Below, one piece after another: positions 16,875-24,692 of a DNA stretch of 64,000 nucleotides. This stretch comes from Diaminobutyricibacter sp049994905 (lineage in GTDB: Bacteria; Actinomycetota; Actinomycetes; Actinomycetales; Microbacteriaceae): assembly GCF_049994905.1 (NCBI RefSeq), contig NZ_CP188258.1:4160327-4224326 (forward strand). The letters are read 5' to 3'. The stretch's first letter is position 1, and the number at the start of each line of letters is the position of its first letter. Both the position numbers and the translations under genes were made by a program. Below the pieces are notes generated by a model. The model ran no database searches. It saw only the letters and a list, made by a program, of their open reading frames with translations, and was not told where the DNA came from.

Positions 16875-17447
16875 CTACGAGAGCGCGTCGACGAAATCGG
16901 CGATAGACGTGACCTCCGCCTGGCGCGGGAAGATCTTCTCGGTGAGCACCCGGTGCACGTCGGGGTCGCGGTCGAAGCATCCGTCTTCGAGCACGACGAT
17001 GCGGAAGTCGTGGTCGGCTGCGTCGCGAACGGTCGACAGCACGACGCCGCTGGTCGAGATTCCGCAGAGGACGATCGTGTCGACACCCTGCGTCTCCAGC
17101 TGTTCGCGCAGGTCCGTCGTGCTGAAGGCGCTGACCCGTGACTTGCGCACGACGATCTCGTCGTCGGCCGGCGCAATGCGCGGGTCGACCTGCGTGTCGG
17201 GGCCGTCGAGCAACCGTCCCGTGGCAGCCGCCGCGTGGAAGTTGACGTTGCTCGCGGGAACAGAGGCGATGTCGTCCTCCGTCAGTGCAACCCGCACGTA
17301 GCCGATGACGGCGCCTGCGGCACGCGCAGCCTCGCGGGCGCGAAGCACGCCCCCGATGAACGTCTCCGGATCGGGCAGTTGCGCCGTGATCGACGGCTGC
17401 AGGTCCATGATGAGCAGGGCAGTGGTTGCGGGGGCGAGTTCAGTCAC
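16875..17447 (-). CDS. Isochorismatase-fold hydrolase, nucleophilic Cys absent
   Basis: The 190-residue protein has the isochorismatase/nicotinamidase fold: Asp15 in IMDLQ, Lys102 in VVRKSRVSAF, and the cis-peptide strand GISTSGVVLSTVRDA (129-143). In cysteine hydrolases of this fold the nucleophilic Cys sits at the SGV position (134-135); here it is Gly-Val, as in PhzD-type enzymes that need no covalent intermediate. The nearest Cys is 128, outside the site. It could hydrolyse a vinyl ether such as isochorismate or be inactive as an amidase. Neighbouring genes do not identify the substrate. Confidence 0.82.
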   Translation of the reverse strand: MTELAPATTALLIMDLQPSITAQLPDPETFIGGVLRAREAARAAGAVIGYVRVALTEDDIASVPASNVNFHAAAATGRLLDGPDTQVDPRIAPADDEIVVRKSRVSAFSTTDLREQLETQGVDTIVLCGISTSGVVLSTVRDAADHDFRIVVLEDGCFDRDPDVHRVLTEKIFPRQAEVTSIADFVDALS

Positions 17448-17478
17448 GCCCGATACCTTAGCCCTCCTGCCTTTGCGC

Positions 17479-17535
17479 CGAGCACAGGCAGAAGCATGTC
17501 AATCGAGCGGATCCGGATGCTTTTTCCTGGGCTGG
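17479..17535. repeat. Dispersed palindromic repeat, diverged copy at 17.5 kb
   Basis: A left arm of 19 bases (17479-17497, beginning CGAGCACAGG), a loop of 19 bases and a right arm of 19 bases (17517-17535) pair at 15 of 19 positions. Arms and geometry match the copy at 25651-25707, and the loop sequence differs. It lies between the isochorismatase-fold gene and csrA. Confidence 0.65.
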
Positions 17536-17545
17536 GCGAGAAATG

Positions 17546-17746
17546 TCAGAGTGATTCGGCGTCGTCGGTGTGCGCGGCCGCATTCGCCTCGACCACGGCA
17601 GGCACCACCTCGTCGCGCTGGATGCGAAGCCCACGTGGCGCATCGATGCCGATACGGATGCCGTCACCGCGCGACTCGAGAACGGTGATGACGATGTCGT
17701 CGCCGATGAGTACCCGCTCCCCCGGCTTGCGCGTCAGTACCAGCAT
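17546..17746 (-). CDS. csrA: Carbon storage regulator CsrA
   Basis: The 66-residue protein is a typical CsrA: MLVLTRKPGERVLIGDDI at the N-terminus and IRIGIDAPRGLRIQRDEV in the centre, with the conserved Arg residues used for RNA binding. CsrA dimers bind GGA motifs near ribosome-binding sites and repress translation. In actinobacteria csrA is known mainly from flagellar clusters, where with FliW it controls flagellin. Here no fliW, fliC or other complete flagellar gene is nearby; only a fragment resembling fliA and an orphan gene lie upstream, so the csrA target is unclear. Confidence 0.95.
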   Translation of the reverse strand: MLVLTRKPGERVLIGDDIVITVLESRGDGIRIGIDAPRGLRIQRDEVVPAVVEANAAAHTDDAESL

Positions 17747-17896
17747 TGGGTCAGCCTATCCCGATGCCGTGCACGACGAGGCTGCGCGAGCCGCCAGTCA
17801 TCCACCGGCGGCGTGGTGTCGGGGTCGGCGTGGGTGCGGTCGATGAGATCGGGGTTGACCGCGAACGGGCTGTGGTTCGGCCTCGTGGCGGAAATG

Positions 17897-18295
17897 TCAG
17901 TTGCCGGGACCGAGAAGGTCGAAGTACACCGGATGCGGCGCCGACTCGACGTGCACCATGTCGACCGCTGCGGCGTGCTTCGCGTGCGTCTGGCGTCCGT
18001 CTTCCAGGTAGCGGATGGCGTGCAGCTGCGCTTCCAGGATTCGTGCTGCACGCTCCACGAGTTCGGGCGGGATGGGGCCGAGCGCGATGGGGGGCCTCCA
18101 CGGCACCGGGTGGTTCGCGCGCTCGACGGCCACCTGCAGCTCGACTTCGAACCGGGCGAGCGCATCTTCCCAGCTGCGAACAGGGACGAAGGGATCGAGC
18201 ACCTCGTCGGTGCCGTCGCATGCGTCGGTGCCGTCGAATGCGTCAGTGCCGTCGAATGCGTTGGTGCCGTCGAATGCGTTGGTGGGTTCCTGCAT
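17897..18295 (-). CDS. Hypothetical protein with NAFDGT repeats, possibly from a flagellar cluster
   Basis: The 132-residue protein starts with four to five repeats of (N/D)AFDGT encoded by an 18-base tandem repeat. An alpha-helical domain follows (SWEDALARFEVELQ near residue 42, then RPPIALGPIPPELVERAARIL and a long helix to the end). The helical part resembles small uncharacterised proteins that sit next to fliS in actinobacterial flagellar clusters, though I place this only at low confidence. The ATG at 18295 has an AAGGAG site 7 bases upstream, so the gene looks expressed. csrA follows 150 bases downstream. Confidence 0.6.
   Translation of the reverse strand: MQEPTNAFDGTNAFDGTDAFDGTDACDGTDEVLDPFVPVRSWEDALARFEVELQVAVERANHPVPWRPPIALGPIPPELVERAARILEAQLHAIRYLEDGRQTHAKHAAAVDMVHVESAPHPVYFDLLGPGN
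18206..18284. repeat. 18-bp coding tandem repeat (four units)
   Basis: Four units of a GTCGGTGCCGTCGAATGC-type 18-mer plus a partial fifth encode the NAFDGT repeats of the orphan gene. Units differ at one to three positions. Copy-number change would keep the reading frame. Confidence 0.9.
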
Positions 18296-18312
18296 GATCG
18301 TGCTCCTTGCTG

Positions 18313-18360
18313 TGAGCGGGGCTGGCGGTGAGCGGGGCTTGCGGTGAGCGGGGCTTGCGG
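18313..18360. repeat. 16-bp tandem repeat (three units)
   Basis: Three head-to-tail copies of TGAGCGGGGCTTGCGG (one base changed in the first) lie in the noncoding stretch between the orphan gene and the sigma-factor fragment. Confidence 0.9.
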
Positions 18361-18505
18361 AGGCGGGTGGTCCTGGTATGGCAGGTGGGCGATGGTTCAG
18401 GATGCGGTGCGTGCGTGAGCGTGGTCGAGGCGGAGCCGCGCGACGCCGGCGAACGCCGCGTGCCGGGCGAGAGCCGGGCCAGGTAGGCGCTGCGGCGGGC
18501 CTGGG

Positions 18506-18670
18506 TCATCCTGGCTTCCACGCGTCTGCCGCGGTGACGAGGGCGAGCGCTCCCGCCGACGCGAGGTCGTCGCGCGACAGGTGCGATGCGCGTGCGCATC
18601 GGTCGGAGACCAGGCACCCGACGAGCGGCAGATTGCCGATGACGAGCTTGTTTCGGTCGCTTCGGTTCAC
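18506..18670 (-). pseudogene. Truncated flagellar-type sigma factor (FliA-like) fragment
   Basis: Reading leftward from a GTG at 18670, the translation contains NKLVIGNLPLVGCLVSDRC and ASHLSRDDLASAGALALVTA. These match my memory of the start (region 1.2/2.1) of actinobacterial FliA/WhiG-type sigma factors. Homology stops abruptly after AADAW, where the family normally continues with a VPFGAYARRRI segment; here a stop codon follows four residues later. Only about 50 of roughly 250 residues remain, so no functional sigma factor can be made. The following 200 bases show no continuation in any frame. With csrA and the orphan gene it suggests a deleted flagellar region. Confidence 0.6.
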
Positions 18671-18724
18671 GCGGCGGACCCCTTGAGTGGCTTGTTCGAA
18701 CCGCTGGCGGCTCGAACACAACAT

Positions 18725-19122
18725 CGGACGTGGTTGCTCGGACAGGGTCGGGTACCGAACATGAGCGCCGGGTATTCACTCGCTGATCACGCTAACAACG
18801 GTCCGGTCGATTGTGGGCAGTGTGTCTCCCCCACTACGGGGCGCAAGGTACCCCCAGATCGGGCGATACCCGAATGTGGTTCGAACCACTCGCCTGTCGG
18901 CATGTCCTGGGGCGATTGCACCCCGGGATGCGCTGGAGATGCTCCCCCGACGCCACACTGCGCGACCTGGTCGCCGCAGCTCCCCCGGGCGCCTGGGCCG
19001 ACATCTCCGGCGCGCACCTCCTGGCGTTCCACCACCCTCACCGACGAGGTCACGGCCGCGGCGGGCACCCGTCAGCGTCTCAGCGCGCGGGTGCTCCAGC
19101 CCGCACTCGTGGACTTCCTGCG
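18725..19122. other. 398-base stretch without a supported gene
   Basis: Nothing is firmly supported here. On the plus strand, 18904-19126 reads like a short coding remnant in two frames (DLVAAAPPGAWADISGAHLL, then after a shift TRQRLSARVLQPALVDFLR with a stop). It may be the frameshifted end of a lost gene. I do not recognise it, and no start signal is convincing. Confidence 0.4.
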
Positions 19123-21315
19123 CTAGGCGATGCCGCCGGCGACACCCCAGGCCGCTCCTGCCGCGCCGGTCGTATCGTGCGCGACCACGACGACGATGCT
19201 GCCGTACGGCTCCCGCCATTCGCTGTGCACCGCCTCGTGCTCGGAGGCAGGAACGACAGCGGATGCGCGGAACGCGTCACCGTCCCGCGTCACGTCGACG
19301 GCATCCCCGTTGACGAACACCGCGATGTCCGCAACGGGAGCCGCTGAGACCGCCGTCCCTTCGACCGCGATCGTGACGGTCCCGTCCGCTGCGGGTGTCC
19401 CCGCGACCGCTGCAACCTGCACCTCCGGCCCTGCCACCGCATCCGCTGCGACCTGCACCTCCGGCACTGCCACCGCATCCCCTGCCGCCGCATCCCCCGA
19501 CGCCGACGCCGCATCCGCCCCCGCCGCATCCCCCGCTGCGTGCCCGCCACCTTGGTACGTGCCCGCCATCTCGAGCGGGCGGGCTTGTCCCGAACGGGCA
19601 GGCACGCTGCCGTCGACCACCGCGCCGCCCACCTCGGAAGCCAGCACCGGCGTGCGCGGCGGCGCGACGCGACGAGCGCCGCTGCCTTCGAAGGCCGACG
19701 CGTAGCGCAGCAGGGCCGTGTCGTCGTATGCCTTGCCTTCGAACGTGAGCCCGACGGGCATCCCGATGTCGGCCATCACGCCCATCGGCACGGTGACGGT
19801 CGGGATCCCCAGGTGCCGCGGCACCAGGTTGCCGTTGGCCACCCAGGTTCCGTTGCGCCAGCCGACGTCGGCCGATGCCGGGTTCACATCCATGTCGGCC
19901 GGCCCCACGTCGGCGACGGCGGGGAACACGACGACGTCCAGGCCGTTCGCGACCATCCACTCTTCGAGGTCGACCCGGCGGGTCTCCTCGAGGCCGCGGA
20001 TACCCTCCTCGATCAGCGGGATGCGCTCCAGCGGCGTGATCCCCTGGGCGCGCGCCCGCGTGACGTAGTCGGCGATGTCGAAATCGAAGTCCCCGTAGCG
20101 GTCGGGCTGGGCCCCGGTCGGCTGGGGGAAGATCTTCGGCCCGTCGACGTCGGCGAGGGCGTGCAACGCGGGGTCGCCGTTCGCGTCGAGAAAGTCGTGC
20201 CAGGCCAGCATCGACAGCTCCCAGATCTCGCGGTCGGCGAAACCCTCGGGCACGATCCCGCGCTCGACCATCGTCTGCGCGCCGTCGCGGTCCTTCTCGT
20301 AGTTGGAGACCACGGGAAAGTCGACCTCGACGACTTCGGCGCCCGCCGCCTCGAGGTCGCGCCGCGCCTGTTCCCACAGCGCGACGACGGATGCCCGGGT
20401 CGCGATCGGCTCGCGCGCGCCGGTGTCCGCGTTGATGTACATGCGCGGGATGCCCACCCGTCGCCCCCGCAACGCGTCACCGTTGCGCAGCGCACCATAC
20501 GATTGCGGGCGAACGTCCGACACCGCGGGAAGCTGCACCCACGGCTGTGTGCGCCAGAAGTCGCCGCGCGTCTCCGCGTCGTCCGCGACGATCACGTCGA
20601 GCACGGCGAGCAGGTCGTCGACGGTGCGCGTGTGCGGCACCACGACATCCATCGTCGGCACCAGCGGCCAGTTGCCGCGCACCGAGATGACACCACGCGA
20701 CGGCGTGTAGGCGACCAGGCCGTTGTTCGAAGCCGGTGCACGACCCGACGACCAGGTCTCCTCCCCCAGCCCGAAGGCGCCGAAGCTCGCCGCCGTCGCG
20801 GTTCCTGAACCGTTCGACGACCCGGACCCGAACGCTGCCGTCAGGTAGTCGCCGTTGTACGGGCTTTCCGCACGGCCGTACACCCCGCGCTGCATGCCGC
20901 CGTTGGCCATGGGCGGCATGTTCGTGAGGCCGATGAGCACGGCTCCCGCGGCCCGCAGGCGGCCGATCGTGAAGGCATCATCCGACGCGACGAGGTCGCG
21001 GAACGCCGGCGACCCGGCGGCGACGGTGAGCCCGCGCGCCTTGTAACTGTCTTTGGCGGTGTACGGAATGCCGTCGAGCGGGCCGAGCGTCTCGCCGCGT
21101 GCGCGCCGCATATCCGATGCCCGGGCATCCGCGAACAGGTCCGGGTTCAGCACGGGCACAGCGTTCAGCCGGATGCCGTGCCTGTCGTAGGCGGCGATGC
21201 GGTTCAGGTAGCGCACGACGAGGTCGACGCTCGTCACGCGCCCGGCTTCGAGCGCCGCGCGCAGGTCGGCGATCGTCGCTTCGACGACCGTGAAGTCCCC
21301 GGTCGGCGCCGTCAT
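19123..21315 (-). CDS. Amidase-signature hydrolase with C-terminal Ala-rich linker and beta domain
   Basis: The 730-residue protein has an amidase-signature domain (about 10-570). The catalytic Lys88 lies in PYTAKDS, the Ser pair in GSGSSNGSG (163-171), and the presumed nucleophile Ser190 in GEETWSSGRAPASNNG, which replaces the usual DTGGSIR form. Such enzymes hydrolyse carboxamide or ureido bonds. A long Ala/Gly/Val-rich linker with two near-identical repeats (about 620-655) and a compact beta-rich C-terminal domain follow; both are outside the usual family length of about 470-550. There is no signal peptide. Its ATG overlaps the stop of the agmatine deiminase gene (ATGA), so it is translated as the third gene of the NCS1-deiminase-amidase operon and may act on the deiminase product. 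Confidence 0.85.
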   Translation of the reverse strand: MTAPTGDFTVVEATIADLRAALEAGRVTSVDLVVRYLNRIAAYDRHGIRLNAVPVLNPDLFADARASDMRRARGETLGPLDGIPYTAKDSYKARGLTVAAGSPAFRDLVASDDAFTIGRLRAAGAVLIGLTNMPPMANGGMQRGVYGRAESPYNGDYLTAAFGSGSSNGSGTATAASFGAFGLGEETWSSGRAPASNNGLVAYTPSRGVISVRGNWPLVPTMDVVVPHTRTVDDLLAVLDVIVADDAETRGDFWRTQPWVQLPAVSDVRPQSYGALRNGDALRGRRVGIPRMYINADTGAREPIATRASVVALWEQARRDLEAAGAEVVEVDFPVVSNYEKDRDGAQTMVERGIVPEGFADREIWELSMLAWHDFLDANGDPALHALADVDGPKIFPQPTGAQPDRYGDFDFDIADYVTRARAQGITPLERIPLIEEGIRGLEETRRVDLEEWMVANGLDVVVFPAVADVGPADMDVNPASADVGWRNGTWVANGNLVPRHLGIPTVTVPMGVMADIGMPVGLTFEGKAYDDTALLRYASAFEGSGARRVAPPRTPVLASEVGGAVVDGSVPARSGQARPLEMAGTYQGGGHAAGDAAGADAASASGDAAAGDAVAVPEVQVAADAVAGPEVQVAAVAGTPAADGTVTIAVEGTAVSAAPVADIAVFVNGDAVDVTRDGDAFRASAVVPASEHEAVHSEWREPYGSIVVVVAHDTTGAAGAAWGVAGGIA

Positions 21316-22349
21316 TCTCCCGCTCCCTGCCAGACGGGCTGCTGCTGCGTGATGCAGTGGATGCCGCCCCCGCGCGCGAGGATCTCGCGAGCATCCACGG
21401 TCACCACCCGACGCCCGGGATAGACCTCGGACAGCAGGTCCCGTGCCCGCGCATCCGCCTCGTCCTCGCCATAGCCGCAGGCGATGATCCCGTCATTGAC
21501 GACGAGGTGGTTGACATAGTTCCAGTCGACGAAGCCTTCGTCGTCGGTGAGAGTCTCGGGCGCGGGGAGGTCGACGATGTTCCACTCGCGACCGGCGGCG
21601 TCGCGCGTCCCCTCCAGGAATGTGCGCAGGCCGCGGGTCACCTCGAAATCGGGATGCGCCGGGTTCTGCTGCCGGTGCAGCACAAGGGTGCCCGGCGAGG
21701 GGATGGCCGCGATCATGTCGACGTGCCCCCGCGTGCCGAACTCCTCGTAGTCGCGGGTCAGTCCGCGCGGCAGCCAGATGACGTGCGTCGCACCGATCGT
21801 GCGCTCAAGTTCGAACTCGACGCGCTCCTTGTCGGCGTACGGGTTGCGGCCCGGGTCGAGCTGCACCGTCTCGGTGATGATGACCGTGCCTTCGCCGTCG
21901 ACATGGATGGCGCCGCCCTCGTTGACCAGCATCGACGAGACGAGCTCTGCATCCGTCCGCCCCGCGATGAAACGCGCGATCTCACGGTCGTGGTCCCAGG
22001 CCGCCCACTTCTGGGCTCCCCAGCCGTTGAAGATCCAGTCGACGGCGCCGAGCGTGCCGGACTCGTCGAACACGAACGTCGGGCCGAAGTCGCGCATCCA
22101 GAAGTCGTCGAGCGGTGCCTCGACCAGCTCGATCTGCGACGAGAGCATGCGCCGGGCGCGGTCACGTTCGACCGGGTCGACGACCATGGTCACCGGCTCG
22201 AACTCCATGATCGCGTGCGCGACAGCGGTCCACGCCTCGTAGCCGCCGTCGGCTTCGGGCCCCGCTTCGCCCAGCGTCACACCGGGACGGGGGAACGCCA
22301 TCCAGATCCGTTCGTGCGGTGCGGTCTCGGCCGGCATCTTCCAGGTCAT
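21312..22349 (-). CDS. aguA: Agmatine deiminase family protein
   Basis: The 345-residue protein belongs to the agmatine deiminase/bacterial peptidyl-arginine deiminase family. It has the N-terminal WMAFPRP segment, the MRDFGPTFV motif, the GGAIHVDGEG segment and the C-terminal catalytic Cys332 in GGGIHCITQQQP. Canonical AguA has GGGNIHC, so one Asn is changed to Gly. The family converts agmatine to N-carbamoylputrescine and ammonia through a Cys-linked amidino intermediate. It overlaps both neighbours by four bases (ATGA at each junction). No nitrilase-type AguB is present; the adjacent amidase could take that place. A different guanidino substrate is possible. Confidence 0.88.
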   Translation of the reverse strand: MTWKMPAETAPHERIWMAFPRPGVTLGEAGPEADGGYEAWTAVAHAIMEFEPVTMVVDPVERDRARRMLSSQIELVEAPLDDFWMRDFGPTFVFDESGTLGAVDWIFNGWGAQKWAAWDHDREIARFIAGRTDAELVSSMLVNEGGAIHVDGEGTVIITETVQLDPGRNPYADKERVEFELERTIGATHVIWLPRGLTRDYEEFGTRGHVDMIAAIPSPGTLVLHRQQNPAHPDFEVTRGLRTFLEGTRDAAGREWNIVDLPAPETLTDDEGFVDWNYVNHLVVNDGIIACGYGEDEADARARDLLSEVYPGRRVVTVDAREILARGGGIHCITQQQPVWQGAGE

Positions 22350-23863
22350 GCGGTTACCTCCTCGAGCAGTGCCATCGCGTCGCCGTCGACTGCGACGTCG
22401 GAGTCCCCTGCGGGCTCGACGTCGGTGTCGACCGGACGGTTGGCGGGTGTGCGGTAGGGCTCAGTCGTGTACCAGAGCAGAGCGTACAGGCCACCGGCGA
22501 GCAGCGGGGCGACGATGGGCGAGATGTCCGCGCCGCCGAGGGCGACCGCGATCGGGCCCTCGTACAGGGTTGTGTTCACCATGAGCATGGCGACCGCGAC
22601 GGATACCGTCATTGCGATCACGCCGGGCCAGTACCAGCCGTTGCGGTGCCAGAACGGGCTGTTCCTGGTTTCGTCGTTGAGCGCGATGCCGTCGTAGCGG
22701 TTGCGGCGCACGAACACATCCACTGCGTAGATCGCGATCTGCGGGCCGAGCACGGCGACGCTCAGCTCGATCGCCGAGTTGAGGGTGTCGAGAAAGCTCG
22801 ACGCTGCGAAGAGCAGGTAGGCGGATGCCGCGGCCACCACGACCCCGCAGATCACGACCGTCCACGCCCGGTGGATGCGCAAGCCCAGCGCCTGCGCGTA
22901 CAGTCCGGTCGAATAGGCGGTGAGAACGTTGTTCGTGATGCTCCCGAGAACGATCATGAACAGGAAGACCGGGTAGAACCAGCCGGGCACGATCTTCGCG
23001 ATCGCCACCTGGGGGTCGGTCATGTCGACCGCGGTTCCGGCCACGACCCCCAGCGCCGAAATCAGTACCGCCGGAACCATGCCGCCGAGCGCAGTCCACA
23101 GCACGACGGAACGCTTCGACACGGTCTTCGGCAGGTAGCGGGCGTAGTCGGCGCTTGTCCCCCACGAGAGCGGGCCCGAGGCCATGATCGCGAACCCGAG
23201 CAGCAGCAGTGCCCAGTTCTCGCCCGTCGAGACGTGCGGCGCGGTGTACGAGAAGTCGGCAGCGCCGAAGACGAACACGGCGAGCAGCACGAAGCACACG
23301 GCGAGCGCGGCGGTGAAGATCGGGCTGAGCCGCAGGATGGTGCCGTGCCCGTAGACGCTGATGCCGAAGCTGAGCACGGTCACGACGGCGAGCACTCCCC
23401 ATTCGACGCCCGGTGACACGTCGATGCCGATGTGCTGGAGCAGCGCCACCGAAGCCAGCGTCGCGAAGGTGACGTTGAGGATTTCGTAGAAGATCCCGAT
23501 CAGCACGCCAAGAGCTTCACCGAAGACTTTGTTCCCCCTGGCACCGAACATCGTGCGCATGATGACGACGCTGGGCGTGCCCGACGCCGGTCCGCTCACC
23601 GCGAGCCAGCCGACGGCCACCCACCACAGGTTGCCGAGGACCGTCAGCACGAGCGCCTGCCAGACGGGCAGGCCGAGGAGGATCAGGATGCCGCCGAGAA
23701 CGAAGTAGAGGTAGATGACGTTGGCCGACATCCACACCCAGAAGAGCGAGCTGGCTTTTCCGTGGCGCTCGGCGGGTGGAATGTAGTCGATTCCGCGCGT
23801 CTCGATGTGGCCGACCGCATCGATTCCGTGGGTCATCGCCGTGTCTGCAGCAGGCGTGCTCAT
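22346..23863 (-). CDS. NCS1-family (cytosine/purine/hydantoin-type) permease
   Basis: The 505-residue protein has about 12 membrane helices. It carries features of nucleobase:cation symporter-1 proteins: an N-terminal RGIDYIPPAERHGKASSLFWVW segment, GPASGTPSVVIMRTMFG in helix 3 and a WGTSADYARYLP stretch near helix 6. The family imports cytosine, allantoin, hydantoins, uracil or thiamine with sodium or protons. It is the first gene of the operon with agmatine deiminase and amidase, so its substrate may be a guanidino, ureido or cyclic amide compound rather than a nucleobase. Its promoter faces the tetR gene across an operator-like palindrome. Confidence 0.9.
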   Translation of the reverse strand: MSTPAADTAMTHGIDAVGHIETRGIDYIPPAERHGKASSLFWVWMSANVIYLYFVLGGILILLGLPVWQALVLTVLGNLWWVAVGWLAVSGPASGTPSVVIMRTMFGARGNKVFGEALGVLIGIFYEILNVTFATLASVALLQHIGIDVSPGVEWGVLAVVTVLSFGISVYGHGTILRLSPIFTAALAVCFVLLAVFVFGAADFSYTAPHVSTGENWALLLLGFAIMASGPLSWGTSADYARYLPKTVSKRSVVLWTALGGMVPAVLISALGVVAGTAVDMTDPQVAIAKIVPGWFYPVFLFMIVLGSITNNVLTAYSTGLYAQALGLRIHRAWTVVICGVVVAAASAYLLFAASSFLDTLNSAIELSVAVLGPQIAIYAVDVFVRRNRYDGIALNDETRNSPFWHRNGWYWPGVIAMTVSVAVAMLMVNTTLYEGPIAVALGGADISPIVAPLLAGGLYALLWYTTEPYRTPANRPVDTDVEPAGDSDVAVDGDAMALLEEVTA

Positions 23864-23897
23864 GATGGTCGCCCTCGTTTCGTCATCGAACCTTTTC

Positions 23898-23917
23898 TAT
23901 TGATCGTTTGATCAATA
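23898..23917. promoter_or_regulatory. Probable TetR operator between divergent genes
   Basis: A perfect inverted repeat TATTGATC-GTTT-GATCAATA (8-base arms, 4-base spacer) lies 35 bases from the permease start and 34 bases from the tetR start. Its length, symmetry and central position are as expected for a TetR-family dimer site controlling both genes. Confidence 0.75.
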
Positions 23918-23950
23918 AGATGGTGGAGACGCTATATAAGATGAGGGACC

Positions 23951-24601
23951 ATGTCAAGTGCAGACCGGAAAAGGGCCGAACGCAAGTCGCCGGCAGAGCG
24001 CTCCGCCGAGATCGAGGACGCGGCACGCAGCATCGCGCTCGCCGGCGGCCTGACGACGGTCACGCTCCGTAGCGTCGCTGCACACGTCGGCGTCACGCCC
24101 GCACTCGTCGCGCACTACCAGCCGAGTATGGAATCGCTGGTCGCGAGCACATTCACTGCCGTTGTGGCGGCCGAGCTCGCGGATGTCGGGGCGCTCCTCG
24201 AGCCGTTCCCGACGGCGACGGAACGACTCTCACGGCTCATCGACACGCTCCAGGACGGCAGCCGCGACGACCTCACCCTGGTCTGGGTCGACGCGTGGAG
24301 CCTCGGCCGGCGCAGCGAGATCCTCGCGGCGGCGGTGCGCACCCAGATGGACGCCTGGGAAGCACTGATCACCGACGTTCTCGTCGCCGGGTGCGACGCC
24401 GGCGAGTTCACCACCGACGACCCGGACACCGTCGCATGGCAGCTCCTGGGCATGATCGACGGCCTCAACGCGCAGTCCCTGGTGCACTACCGCGACGCCC
24501 CTTCCCGCGGGCGCCTCATCGCCCACGCGATCGAGCACGAACTCGGCCTCCCCGCCGGGGCCCTCGCCGCAGTCCCTACTGCGCCCTCCCCCGCGCACTA
24601 G
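23951..24601 (+). CDS. TetR-family regulator of the permease-deiminase-amidase operon
   Basis: The 216-residue protein has an N-terminal TetR DNA-binding domain (about 17-65, with GGLTTVTLRSVAAHVGVTPALVAHY as helix-turn-helix). The ligand domain includes WVDAWSLGRRSEILAAAVRTQMDAWEALI, resembling the BetI/RutR-type C-terminal domain. It is transcribed divergently from the permease operon and has a perfect palindrome in the shared 87-base gap. It therefore most likely represses both transcripts until the imported compound or a product binds. The ligand is unknown. Confidence 0.88.
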   Translation: MSSADRKRAERKSPAERSAEIEDAARSIALAGGLTTVTLRSVAAHVGVTPALVAHYQPSMESLVASTFTAVVAAELADVGALLEPFPTATERLSRLIDTLQDGSRDDLTLVWVDAWSLGRRSEILAAAVRTQMDAWEALITDVLVAGCDAGEFTTDDPDTVAWQLLGMIDGLNAQSLVHYRDAPSRGRLIAHAIEHELGLPAGALAAVPTAPSPAH

Positions 24602-24620
24602 CCGCCGAGCCCGCGCTGGC

Positions 24621-24680
24621 GCCGAGCCCGCGGGCTGGTCCCGCCGCCCGCGGGCTGGTCCCCACGCCCGCGGACTGGTC
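24621..24680. repeat. 20-bp tandem repeat (three units) between convergent genes
   Basis: Three 20-base units sharing the 15-base core GCCCGCGGGCTGGTC (the last with one change) lie between the tetR stop and the DoxX stop. CCCGCGGG is self-complementary, so each unit could form a small hairpin and the block may end transcription from both sides. Confidence 0.85.
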
Positions 24681-24692
24681 CCCGAGAACAGA

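Noticed and set aside
18243..18779. 178-codon minus-strand frame over the flagellar relic
   Set aside because: It is Arg/Pro/His-rich, overlaps the orphan gene and the sigma fragment in another frame, and has no family resemblance.
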